From: an uncultured Chloroflexota bacterium
GTDB taxonomy: Bacteria; Chloroflexota; Anaerolineae; Aggregatilineales; Phototrophicaceae
Length of the DNA stretch: 5,781 nucleotides
Assembly: GCA_937942935.1 (NCBI GenBank)
Contig: CALDGT010000808.1
Span: 1 to 5,781, forward strand
Direction of reading: 5' to 3'
Part shown: positions 1 through 5,781 of the stretch, piece by piece
Layout of the letters: each line of letters begins with the position of its first letter
Position numbering within the stretch: position 1 is the stretch's first letter
The notes under the pieces: model-generated
Told to the model about the DNA's origin: nothing
The model's database searches: none
Seen by the model: the letters and a program-made list of their open reading frames with translations, nothing else
Position numbers and translations under genes: made by a program

Positions 1-941
1 TAGAGTTGGTCTATGAGGTGTGCATCATCGTATGCGGATACATCTACAATCAGGGTGTTATCATCGGCTTGATAGGCATTAATATGATGAAAGCTAAAAA
101 ATGGGTCTGTGGCGATTTCTGCGACTAATTTGCCACTTTCGATTTCTATTACCAAGAAGCGAGAATCTTTGCTATTATCCCACACAAAATTCTGAATAAA
201 GGGTTTTGCGCCAAAGGCGAGCGAAAAAAGATTACCTAACCGAAAAGAATAATCTGCCACGATGATATAACGCGGGGTGGTCGAAAAACTGTGGATATAA
301 GACGGGCTTTTGACAGGGATACTGGCGATTTTTGTTCGTTTTTTGCTGGTGAGCGCATAAAAATCATAACTCATTTTGCGCCCAATCCGCGTCATGTGAT
401 TAATCCCCACCCGCCGATGAAAATCATAATGGGGGTGTGCGATGGCGAGTTGGGCGCTGATTTTTTGGTCATAATCGAGGATGCCTAATGTTTCGAGTGT
501 TTTGGGGTCAAAACGCACTGCCAACGGAAATTCCGTCATGGCGATAAACTCATCTTCTAAGCGCGTCACATTCACAACCGTGTTATTAGCAGGGTCGCCT
601 TCAAAAAATGTCGCAAATACCTTTTGGAATATCGTCCGACAGGGGTCTACTGCGAAACCCCGATAATTAATTTTGCCTGTTTCATTATCTTTGGCATACG
701 CATTAGAACGGATAAAGCGATTTCCATAACTCACAGTACCATTGGCGAAACGAAACCGATGCAATTGCGCCAAGCCATCAAACCAATGCGGAATGGGTGT
801 TTTGTCTACTTCAAATTGTCCGGGTCCGTTGCGGATGAGTGTCCCATTGAGCCAAGAGGGGAATTGCCCAATAACGGGCAATTCTGAGATACTAATTTCA
901 TGATGTTGTGAGGAAAATCCTTGTGCATAGGCTTTGGTCAT
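1..941 (-). CDS. Carotenoid cleavage oxygenase (RPE65/BCO family), 3' part missing
   Basis: The reading frame starts at the ATG at 941-939 and stays open for 313 codons to the left edge, so the C-terminal part (roughly 150-200 residues, judging by the family's usual 480-500) lies outside the window. The family uses a non-haem Fe(II) held by four histidines on a seven-bladed beta-propeller to cleave double bonds of carotenoids, apocarotenoids or stilbenes. Family signatures seen are GTLIRNGPGQFE (residues 33-44), HWFDGLAQLHRFRF (52-65) and NRFIRSNAY (74-82). Three of the four iron-ligand regions are visible: AHPHYD near H169, SYIHSF with H217, and FFSFHHINAY with H285/H286; the fourth is expected past the edge. 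The HWFDG block is more like the BCO/RPE65 branch than plant NCEDs. The start is supported by GAAAGG at 951-956, nine bases upstream. The gene begins 16 bases after the hisS stop and is probably cotranscribed with it. Family assignment is firm; the substrate cannot be read from this fragment. Confidence 0.93.
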   Translation of the reverse strand, partial: MTKAYAQGFSSQHHEISISELPVIGQFPSWLNGTLIRNGPGQFEVDKTPIPHWFDGLAQLHRFRFANGTVSYGNRFIRSNAYAKDNETGKINYRGFAVDPCRTIFQKVFATFFEGDPANNTVVNVTRLEDEFIAMTEFPLAVRFDPKTLETLGILDYDQKISAQLAIAHPHYDFHRRVGINHMTRIGRKMSYDFYALTSKKRTKIASIPVKSPSYIHSFSTTPRYIIVADYSFRLGNLFSLAFGAKPFIQNFVWDNSKDSRFLVIEIESGKLVAEIATDPFFSFHHINAYQADDNTLIVDVSAYDDAHLIDQL

Positions 942-957
942 ATCCCCACACCTTTCT

Positions 958-2289
958 TTAGTGATGTAGCAATGCTTGAACATTTTGGATGAACGCTGTG
1001 CGCGAGAGCATCATTTCTTCGCCAGAGGTTAGTTGCTTCACTTTCACTTGACCCGCCTTGATTTCATCTTCTCCGATGATGGCAACAAGCGGAATTTTCT
1101 TTTTATCGGCATAAGCAATTTGCTTGCCCAATTTTTTATCTTCCATGACCAATTCGGTGTTCACACCCGCCTCACGTAATTCTGCCGCGAGGCGCATTGA
1201 TTCTGGACGGAGTGATTCATCTAATACAGTCACCAAAACATCCACCACCGTCCCGCCGATGTGTGCGGGATACAAATTTAATTCATCCATCAGCACCAAA
1301 ATGCGCTCAATCCCAAACGATGTGCCTGTAGTGGGCAAGCTCTCTTTGCGGAAGATGCCGATGAGGTCATCGTAGCGCCCGCCACCGCTAATACTGCCTA
1401 AGTTTGGCTCGGTGATGACGGTCTCAAAAATGGGTCCCGTATAATATCCTAATCCGCGCACCATCGTTAAATCGAAGGCATAGTGGTCGGTTGGGACATT
1501 CATCACATCCAAATAACCCGCCATTTCGCGCAATTCTTTAATGCTATTTTGGGCTTGTGGTACATGACCAAGGACTTCATCTAAATAATCCAAATTAGTT
1601 GCACCAATTTGCTGATTGGTGATGAGGGTCATCATCCGTTTGACCACATCGGCATCAATCCCGCGTGTGACCAATTCTTTCTCGACCCCTTCCGCGCCGA
1701 TTTTATCGAATTTATCTACACTGCGATATAAATCGGGGAGTTGGTCTTTTGGCACACCGCTATATTCACCGATGGCGGTCAACAATTGGCGGTGATTGAT
1801 TTTGACGCTGAATTGTGGAAATCCGAGCCGTTTGAGCGCCATGACTTTGAGCGCGACTAATTCGGCATCGGCGCTACGATTGGCAATCCCAACAATATCG
1901 GCATCGCATTGATAAAATTCACGATACCGACCTTTTTGCGGACGTTCCCCACGAAAAACGGGCGCAATTTGATAGCGTTTGAATGGGAAGGTCAGTTCTC
2001 CTTCATATTGTGCCACCACCCGCGCTAAGGGTACAGTCAAATCATAACGGAGCGAGAGTTCATCTTTATCACTACGCCCGTGTTTGACATTGAAAATTAA
2101 ATTTTCGGCTTCTTCGCCATATTTCCCATAGAGGGTTTCGCTCAGTTCAACAATCGGGGTTTGTAGTGGTTCAAATCCAAAGCGGTGAAAGGTGTCGGTG
2201 ATAATGCCAAATACATAATCGCGCTTGAGCATATCCGCAGGCAAAAAATCACGGAAACCTTTCGGTGGACGTGGGGTAATTTTGGTCAT
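958..2289 (-). CDS. hisS: Histidyl-tRNA synthetase
   Basis: Complete 443-residue class II aminoacyl-tRNA synthetase, which activates histidine with ATP and charges tRNA-His in the cytoplasm. The N-terminal PPKGFRDFLP (residues 8-17) is typical. Motif 2 spans about 103-133 (FKRYQIAPVFRGERPQ then YREFYQCDADIVG) and carries the ATP-binding Arg113. The histidine-binding HisA block is VRGLGYY (277-283), followed by SGGGRYDDL (301-309), and motif 3 is GTSFGIERI (322-330). The remainder, from about 345, fits the C-terminal anticodon-binding domain, with GEDEIKAGQVKVKQL near 406-420. Length agrees with the usual 420-450. The ATG at 2289-2287 is preceded by AGGAG (2299-2303), nine bases away. One residue is unusual: the Asp of the common bacterial RGLDYY is Gly281 here. 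It heads a minus-strand unit with the carotenoid oxygenase and is divergent from the Uma2 gene. The leader is only a few dozen bases, too short for a T-box. Confidence 0.97.
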   Translation of the reverse strand: MTKITPRPPKGFRDFLPADMLKRDYVFGIITDTFHRFGFEPLQTPIVELSETLYGKYGEEAENLIFNVKHGRSDKDELSLRYDLTVPLARVVAQYEGELTFPFKRYQIAPVFRGERPQKGRYREFYQCDADIVGIANRSADAELVALKVMALKRLGFPQFSVKINHRQLLTAIGEYSGVPKDQLPDLYRSVDKFDKIGAEGVEKELVTRGIDADVVKRMMTLITNQQIGATNLDYLDEVLGHVPQAQNSIKELREMAGYLDVMNVPTDHYAFDLTMVRGLGYYTGPIFETVITEPNLGSISGGGRYDDLIGIFRKESLPTTGTSFGIERILVLMDELNLYPAHIGGTVVDVLVTVLDESLRPESMRLAAELREAGVNTELVMEDKKLGKQIAYADKKKIPLVAIIGEDEIKAGQVKVKQLTSGEEMMLSRTAFIQNVQALLHH

Positions 2290-2314
2290 GTAAAGTTATC
2301 TCCTACTTTGTTGA

Positions 2315-2320
2315 TATAAT
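2315..2320 (+). promoter_or_regulatory. Candidate -10 box for the Uma2 gene
   Basis: A perfect TATAAT lies in the gap between the divergent hisS and Uma2 genes. A transcript from it would start near 2327, only about 7 bases before the first ATG at 2334 and about 43 before the ATG at 2370. The sequence 17 bases upstream (AAAGTT) is a poor -35. The hexamer overlaps the minus-strand -10 candidate, so polymerase could probably not occupy both at once. Confidence 0.45.
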
Positions 2321-2326
2321 AGAATA
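2316..2326 (-). promoter_or_regulatory. Candidate -10 region for hisS
   Basis: On the minus strand this stretch reads TATTCTATTAT, giving two overlapping -10-like hexamers (TATTCT and TATTAT) 27-37 bases before the hisS start codon, with the hisS Shine-Dalgarno sequence between them and the ATG. No good TTGACA-like -35 is visible at 16-18 bases upstream, so the call rests on the -10 and the position only. It overlaps the plus-strand TATAAT at 2315-2320. Confidence 0.4.
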
Positions 2327-2333
2327 TCACGAG

Positions 2334-2957
2334 ATGCTGATTTTATGCGAGATGAGGTTGGCAAAATACATGTTAGACACGACCAAACCGATGACGATTG
2401 ATGAATTTTGGGCGTTTGTGAACCTGCCCGAAAATGGGGATAAACGCTGGGAACTGATTGATGGATTACCTGTGCAAAAGGGCGGAGGGGATAATATGGC
2501 ACCATCCAGCAAAATGAATTCGCTAATTGCTTTGTTGATTGCGTCTTATATCACGCCGTATGTCATGTCGCGTAAATTAGGTTATGTGACAGGGGCAGAT
2601 GGTGGCTATTTGGTGGGCAAAAATATTTTAGAACCCGATTTTGGTTATATCAGCAAAGCACGTTCTGGCGGGTTGACGGGTAATTTTTATGATAATGCGC
2701 CAGATTTGGCGGTTGAGGTTATATCGCCTAGTGAAAAAGAATTGATGGTTGTTGAAAAAGCATGTACATATTTGCTCAATGGCACAAAAATTGTATGGGT
2801 TGTGTTTCCAGAAAATTGGAGTGTTTATGGATGCACTTTGCAAACCGACAATAAATTAGTTGTGGATATTTTAGATAAAAATATGACCCTGAGTGGCGGG
2901 GATGTATTGCCGAATTTTAGCCTACCTGTTGCTGATATTTTCCCCGATGATGAATAA
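2334..2957 (+). CDS. Uma2-family (DUF820) putative restriction-endonuclease-like protein
   Basis: This 207-residue frame matches the Uma2/DUF820 family, small PD-(D/E)XK-fold proteins abundant in Cyanobacteria and Chloroflexota whose nuclease activity is mostly predicted. Seen in order: TIDEFWAFVN (21-30), RWELIDGLPV (38-47, with Glu40), EPDFGYIS (100-107, with Asp102), DLAVEVISPSEKE (124-136, with Glu128), then EKACTYLLNGTKIVWVVFP (141-159), where Lys142 sits in the family's conserved lysine position. All expected catalytic positions are kept, so it is probably intact. The start is uncertain. The first ATG (2334) has no Shine-Dalgarno sequence; the ATG at 2370 (residue 13) has GAGG at 2354-2357, somewhat far at 12 bases; the ATG at 2391 (residue 20) fits the family's usual N-terminus, MTxxEF. 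A 188-195 residue protein is therefore likely. It stands alone, divergent from hisS and convergent with the DinB-fold gene, with no methyltransferase or other restriction partner beside it. Confidence 0.88.
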   Translation: MLILCEMRLAKYMLDTTKPMTIDEFWAFVNLPENGDKRWELIDGLPVQKGGGDNMAPSSKMNSLIALLIASYITPYVMSRKLGYVTGADGGYLVGKNILEPDFGYISKARSGGLTGNFYDNAPDLAVEVISPSEKELMVVEKACTYLLNGTKIVWVVFPENWSVYGCTLQTDNKLVVDILDKNMTLSGGDVLPNFSLPVADIFPDDE

Positions 2958-2988
2958 AAATCGGATGGGAAAATGCCATCCGATTTTT
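2956..2988. terminator. Bidirectional intrinsic terminator
   Basis: A perfect 13-bp inverted repeat has arms at 2956-2968 and 2976-2988 and a 7-base loop. The core TCGGATGG/CCATCCGA is flanked by AAAAA on the left and TTTTT on the right, so an RNA from either strand ends in a hairpin followed by a U tract. It overlaps the last two bases of the Uma2 stop codon and ends 9 bases before the stop of the convergent DinB-fold gene, so it probably serves both. Confidence 0.9.
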
Positions 2989-2997
2989 GCTCCTAAA

Positions 2998-3594
2998 TTA
3001 GGCTTTGACCTTTGCGGCGACTGCTTGGTCATGTACATCGCGGAATTGGGCAAAATGACCCTCTTCGTGCATCAGCCCAAACAACACAGCCATAATCGCA
3101 TTACATTCTCCAAATTTTTTCACAAAATTTTCCGACATTTCACGATACACATTCAAAAATGGTACATCGGGGATGGCGTTCAAATATCCCAACCGAATCC
3201 GCCGACTTTCTTCTAGGCGTTGCACACATTGTTCTTTGGTTTTGACGGTTGTCCATTCTGTTTCATAACGCACACGCGGTTCTTTTGGATAGGGGATACC
3301 ACGCCCCAAAATTGAGCCATAAGTTGCCCATTCTTCGCTACTGGCGGTCACATGCACCACCAAATGAGCGATACTCCAGCCAATTTTGGCTTCGCCTTCT
3401 TTGGCATAAGGGTCATCGGCAAGCGGGTCTTCTGGGTCAAAGGTGACATCGGCATCATCTAAATCGGCAATAATATCTAAGATAGTATTAATGCTGGTAT
3501 TGGTCATGTGGCGTAAATCGTCTACAGTGATATTTTTTGCAAAATCGGCGAGTTTAACTTCGTTATTGCGTACACTGCTAAAATCAAGTTTCAT
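2998..3594 (-). CDS. DinB-superfamily (DinB/YfiT-like four-helix) protein
   Basis: A complete 198-residue protein, soluble, with no signal peptide or membrane segment. Two parts look like the DinB/DUF664/YfiT-like metal-binding four-helix bundle: GWSIAHLVVHVTASSEEW (residues 72-89), with His77 and His81, and LFGLMHEEGHFAQFRDV (171-187), with His176 and His180. In this superfamily three histidines hold a divalent metal; members include thiol-dependent transferases (bacillithiol or mycothiol) and many proteins of unknown role. The central RLEESRRIRLGYLNAI (126-141) fits the third helix. DinB here is only the fold name and does not mean DNA polymerase IV. The ATG at 3594-3592 has a strong GAGGAG at 3607-3612, 12 bases upstream, a little long. 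It is transcribed alone, convergent with the Uma2 gene and divergent from the iron-sulfur gene. Fold assignment is fairly confident; function is unknown. Confidence 0.8.
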   Translation of the reverse strand: MKLDFSSVRNNEVKLADFAKNITVDDLRHMTNTSINTILDIIADLDDADVTFDPEDPLADDPYAKEGEAKIGWSIAHLVVHVTASSEEWATYGSILGRGIPYPKEPRVRYETEWTTVKTKEQCVQRLEESRRIRLGYLNAIPDVPFLNVYREMSENFVKKFGECNAIMAVLFGLMHEEGHFAQFRDVHDQAVAAKVKA

Positions 3595-3630
3595 GAGATG
3601 AAATTGCTCCTCAATTATTTAATAAAATCC

Positions 3631-3657
3631 TTTATATAGACGCTTCGACATGGGCAA
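3631..3657 (-). promoter_or_regulatory. Weak candidate promoter for the DinB-fold gene
   Basis: On the minus strand TTGCCC (3652-3657) stands 15 bases before TATAAA (3631-3636), followed after 18 bases by the GAGGAG ribosome-binding site. The hexamers are reasonable, but the spacer is shorter than the usual 16-18. The surrounding stretch is AT-rich, so alternative -10 sequences such as TATATA exist. Confidence 0.25.
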
Positions 3658-3736
3658 TTTTTACAAACTCAGTTGCAACTCATCTCTATTTGCGTTAAAA
3701 CTAACTTTAACCATATAGACCAATTCTTAAAACGCT

Positions 3737-3766
3737 GTGGCAGAATTGAGTTTACTTGGGTACAAT
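3737..3766 (+). promoter_or_regulatory. Candidate promoter for the iron-sulfur membrane protein gene
   Basis: TACAAT at 3761-3766 matches five of six bases of a sigma-70 -10 box. GTGGCA at 3737-3742, 18 bases upstream, matches four of six -35 bases. The -10 box lies 55 bases before the start codon, leaving a plausible short leader. Confidence 0.4.
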
Positions 3767-3821
3767 GGCGAAAAATTGAACGACCATTTGATTATTTTTT
3801 TGTGAACAAGGATTTTTAACC

Positions 3822-5645
3822 ATGCTTACGCCTGTTGAACAAATGTTATTCGTTTTTTTGGCGTTGTTGGCGATTGGCGCGACCATTCACGGTTTTAATG
3901 AGATGTACCTCATCATCAATCGTGGGACAGGTAGCTTGCGCTTCAACAATTTGCTTGCACGTCTGTGGAAGGCGTTGACAGTTTATGTCACCCAAAAGAC
4001 CACCCTCAAAACCCGTCGCCTCTCAAGCCTGTTTCATCTTGGAATTGTTTGGGGATTCACCTATTACTTTTTGGTGAATGCGGTAGATGTGCTATATGGA
4101 TTCATCCCCAATTTTGAAGATACCCTCAAAAGTTTTGGAATCTTATATGACTTATTCCGCTTGGGCGCAGATGTGTTAAGCATTGCTGTGCTAGGTGGCG
4201 TGACTTATTTCTTGCTTCGTCGTTTCTTTTTGCCAAATAAAACCGAATTACAATATCACGAGAATGTATTGCTTCACCCGCGCGTAAAAGCAGGGGCAAT
4301 CTCTGTAGATTCGCTCATCGTGGGCATTTTTATCCTTGTGCATGTTGGCTCGCGCTTTTTGGGTGAATCTGTCTTTGTGGCGCAACACGGCGGTGATGCG
4401 TGGATGCCATTTGCCACATTCTTGTCGCCGTTATTTGCTGGCGCAAGTCCAGATGGGTTAGAAGTGCTACGGCATTTCTTCTGGTGGATGGCATTAGGTG
4501 GAATCCTCATCTTTACCCCGTATTTCCCCTATACCAAACATGCCCATTTATTTATGGCGCCCCTCAATTTCCTCACCAAGCCAGAACGCACATCGCTCGG
4601 CGAGATGAAACCACTCGATTTTGAAGATGAAAAAATCGAACAATTTGGCGCCAATAAATTAGAAGATTTGCCAAAGACCAGCATTTTCGATGGCTTTGCT
4701 TGTATCATGTGTAATCGCTGTCAGGATGTTTGCCCTGCCTATACCACAGGCAAAGAACTTTCGCCATCGGCACTCGAAATTAACAAACGGTATGCCATGC
4801 GTGGTCAAATGAGTGGCTTGGCAAATGGTGAACCGAGTCCACAAGAATTGATGGGCTGGGTGATTAGTGAATCGGCTGTTTGGGCGTGTACAACTTGTGG
4901 CGCGTGTGTGGATATTTGCCCCGTTGGCAATGAACCCATGCACGACATCCTCGAAATTCGCCGAGATGCGGTGTTGATGCAAGGGAGTTTCCCCGCCGAT
5001 TTGCAAAAAGCCTTTAAGGGCATGGAACGGCAAGGCAATCCTTGGCAAAATAGCGAGCCGCGCTTTAATTGGGCAAAAGGGTTAGAATTCCCTGTTCCAA
5101 CACATGAAGAAAACCCCGATTTTGAAATTTTATATTGGGTCGGATGTGCCGCTAGTTATGACCCCCGCGCCCAATTGACTGCCCGCGCTTTGGTTAAGGT
5201 GTTGCATAAGGCTGGTATCAATTTTGCAGTGCTTGGTGATGCCGAAACCTGCACAGGCGATGCCGCCCGTCGTGCTGGTAAAGAAGATATTTATCAACAA
5301 TTGGCGATGCAAAATGTCGAAACCCTCAACGAAGCAAAACCCCCGCGCATTGTCGTGACATGCCCACATTGCTATCACAATATTGGCAAAGAATATCAAC
5401 AATTTGGTGGTGATTATCAAGTCGTCCACCATACAGAATTGATAGAAGAACTGATTGCGGCAGGGCGTTTGCCGATGGATGCACATCCGAACAAAATGCC
5501 AAATGTCACCTTCCACGACCCCTGCTATTTGGGACGGCATAATGATGTGGTAGATGCACCGCGTAACGTGTTGGAATCTATTGGGATTTCGACCATCGAA
5601 ATGCCACGTAACAAGACAAATTCTTTCTGTTGGGGTGCTGGCGGG
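3822..5645 (+). CDS. Membrane-anchored HdrD/GlpC-like iron-sulfur oxidoreductase subunit, 3' end replaced
   Basis: This is probably an electron-transfer subunit combining a membrane anchor with an HdrD-like iron-sulfur part. Hydrophobic segments lie near residues 8-32, 70-94, 110-137, 163-186 and 217-236; several include histidines (for example 72, 174, 218) that could bind haem as in NarI-type anchors, but this is not shown. Two ferredoxin-type motifs follow: C294-x2-C297-x2-C300-x3-C304-P and C356-x2-C359-x2-C362-x3-C366-P. Two CCG domains come next: the first has C442, C477 and C514/C517 (TCPHC), the second has HDPCYLGRHND (C568) and FCWGAGG (C603, with Trp604 where many members have a second Cys). 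The ATG at 3822 has AAGGA at 3808-3812, nine bases upstream. After Gly608 the expected C-terminal 40 or so residues are absent: the frame stays open to the window edge, but through DNA of different composition, so I end the gene at about 5645. The partner and substrate (quinone, disulfide, lactate or other) are unknown. Confidence 0.9.
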
Positions 5646-5650
5646 CCAAC
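5640..5650. other. Sequence junction (chimera or rearrangement breakpoint)
   Basis: Up to codon 608 the iron-sulfur protein follows its family closely, ending in FCWGAGG. Directly after, the family-like residues (usually another Gly or Ala, then an aromatic, then acidic residues) are replaced by PTQFVPQG, GC content jumps, and the coding strand appears to flip. No terminal inverted repeat, target duplication or tRNA end is visible at the point. With only 136 bases beyond it, assembly error and true insertion or inversion cannot be told apart. Confidence 0.65.
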
Positions 5651-5781
5651 GCAGTTTGTCCCGCAGGGTTTGGGCTACATAGCCCAGTTGCATGGGGGTG
5701 TCGTCATCGTCCCAGCCCAGCACGCGCAGGGTGGGCAGGTCGCCTTGGCTGGACTCGTCGGTGAAATGGGCCAGCGCTATT
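5646..5781 (-). CDS. Fragment of an unrelated GC-rich gene on the far side of a sequence junction
   Basis: The last 136 bases are about 65% GC by hand count, far above the rest of the window. On the minus strand 45 codons are open from the right edge, with about 78% G or C at third positions and protein-like content: it begins IALAHFTDESSQGDLP and continues LRVLGWDDDDTPMQLGYVAQ, then TLRDKLRW. Both ends are missing. The frame continues past 5646 into the antisense of the iron-sulfur gene, where it no longer looks like a protein. I do not recognise the family. The opposite-strand reading, which would extend the iron-sulfur protein, is rich in Gly, Val and Gln and looks like an antisense shadow in codon register. 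Confidence 0.55.

Larger units (their letters stand above)
3595..3821. other. Divergent intergenic region
   Basis: These 227 bases separate the divergent DinB-fold and iron-sulfur genes. They are AT-rich and contain no convincing reading frame or RNA gene. They hold the ribosome-binding sites of both genes, a candidate promoter for each direction, and a perfect 10-bp palindrome AGTTGCAACT at 3671-3680 that could be a small operator, although such palindromes also arise by chance. Confidence 0.6.

Noticed and set aside
291..887. Three short plus-strand reading frames opposite the left-edge gene
   Set aside because: They lie antisense to the carotenoid oxygenase frame, which carries clear family motifs; their translations look like random sequence and lack good ribosome-binding sites.
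2290..2333. T-box or riboswitch upstream of hisS
   Set aside because: The gap to the divergent gene is only 44 bases, far too short for a T-box leader, and no conserved T-box sequence is present.
2296..2512. Minus-strand frames antisense to the start of the Uma2 gene
   Set aside because: The plus-strand frame contains the conserved Uma2 motifs; the antisense frames have none and collide with the hisS promoter region.
2334..2957. Uma2 gene as part of a restriction-modification or new defence system
   Set aside because: No methyltransferase, specificity subunit, helicase or other defence gene is adjacent; its neighbours are hisS and a DinB-fold gene. Uma2 proteins usually occur as scattered single genes.
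3589..3603. Small inverted repeat TTTCAT/ATGAAA with a 3-base loop over the DinB-fold start codon
   Set aside because: The stem has only six mostly A-T pairs and is too weak to call a translational switch.
4659..5723. Minus-strand frames antisense to the iron-sulfur gene, including a 197-codon one at 5130-5723
   Set aside because: Below 5645 they overlap the cysteine-motif-bearing plus-strand gene and read like shadows. Only the part of the longest frame beyond about 5646 looks protein-like, and that belongs to the foreign tail.
5643..5781. Native C-terminus of the iron-sulfur protein continuing to the window edge
   Set aside because: The frame is open, but the residues do not resemble what follows FCWGAGG in this family, and composition and best coding strand both change at the same point.

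Overview
The window carries five recognisable genes and a short foreign-looking tail. Base composition is moderate (low-to-mid 40s % GC by eye), with the usual bacterial start signals. The set of genes (a membrane-anchored HdrD-like iron-sulfur protein, a Uma2-family nuclease, a DinB-fold protein, and a HisRS with the variant RGLGYYTGPIFE motif) would suit a Chloroflexota-type or similar environmental bacterium. That placement is inference only; no marker in the window settles it.

Left part (1-2289, minus strand): hisS, complete, is followed after 16 bases by the 5' two-thirds of a carotenoid cleavage oxygenase (RPE65/BCO family) that runs off the left edge. The short gap, with the oxygenase Shine-Dalgarno sequence inside it, points to one transcript. 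Middle part: hisS is divergent from a Uma2-family (DUF820, PD-(D/E)XK fold) nuclease gene at 2334-2957, with overlapping -10 elements in about 45 bases. The Uma2 gene converges on a DinB-superfamily gene (2998-3594, minus), and a perfect 13-bp hairpin flanked by A and T runs lies between them as a shared bidirectional terminator.

Right part (3822 to about 5645, plus strand): a long gene for a membrane protein with about five hydrophobic segments, two CxxCxxCxxxCP [4Fe-4S] motifs and two CCG-type cysteine-rich domains, so probably an electron-transfer subunit of the HdrD/GlpC type. It reads cleanly until the final FCWGAGG motif, and then homology-like sequence stops abruptly. From about 5645 to 5781 the DNA is about 65% GC, and its convincing coding frame is on the other strand. 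This looks like a junction with unrelated DNA: an assembly chimera at a contig end, or less likely a real rearrangement.

The genes do not form an obvious single pathway. hisS is housekeeping; the others look like ordinary accessory functions. I see no CRISPR array, tRNA, rRNA, insertion sequence or new defence system. The junction near 5645 is the observation most worth checking.
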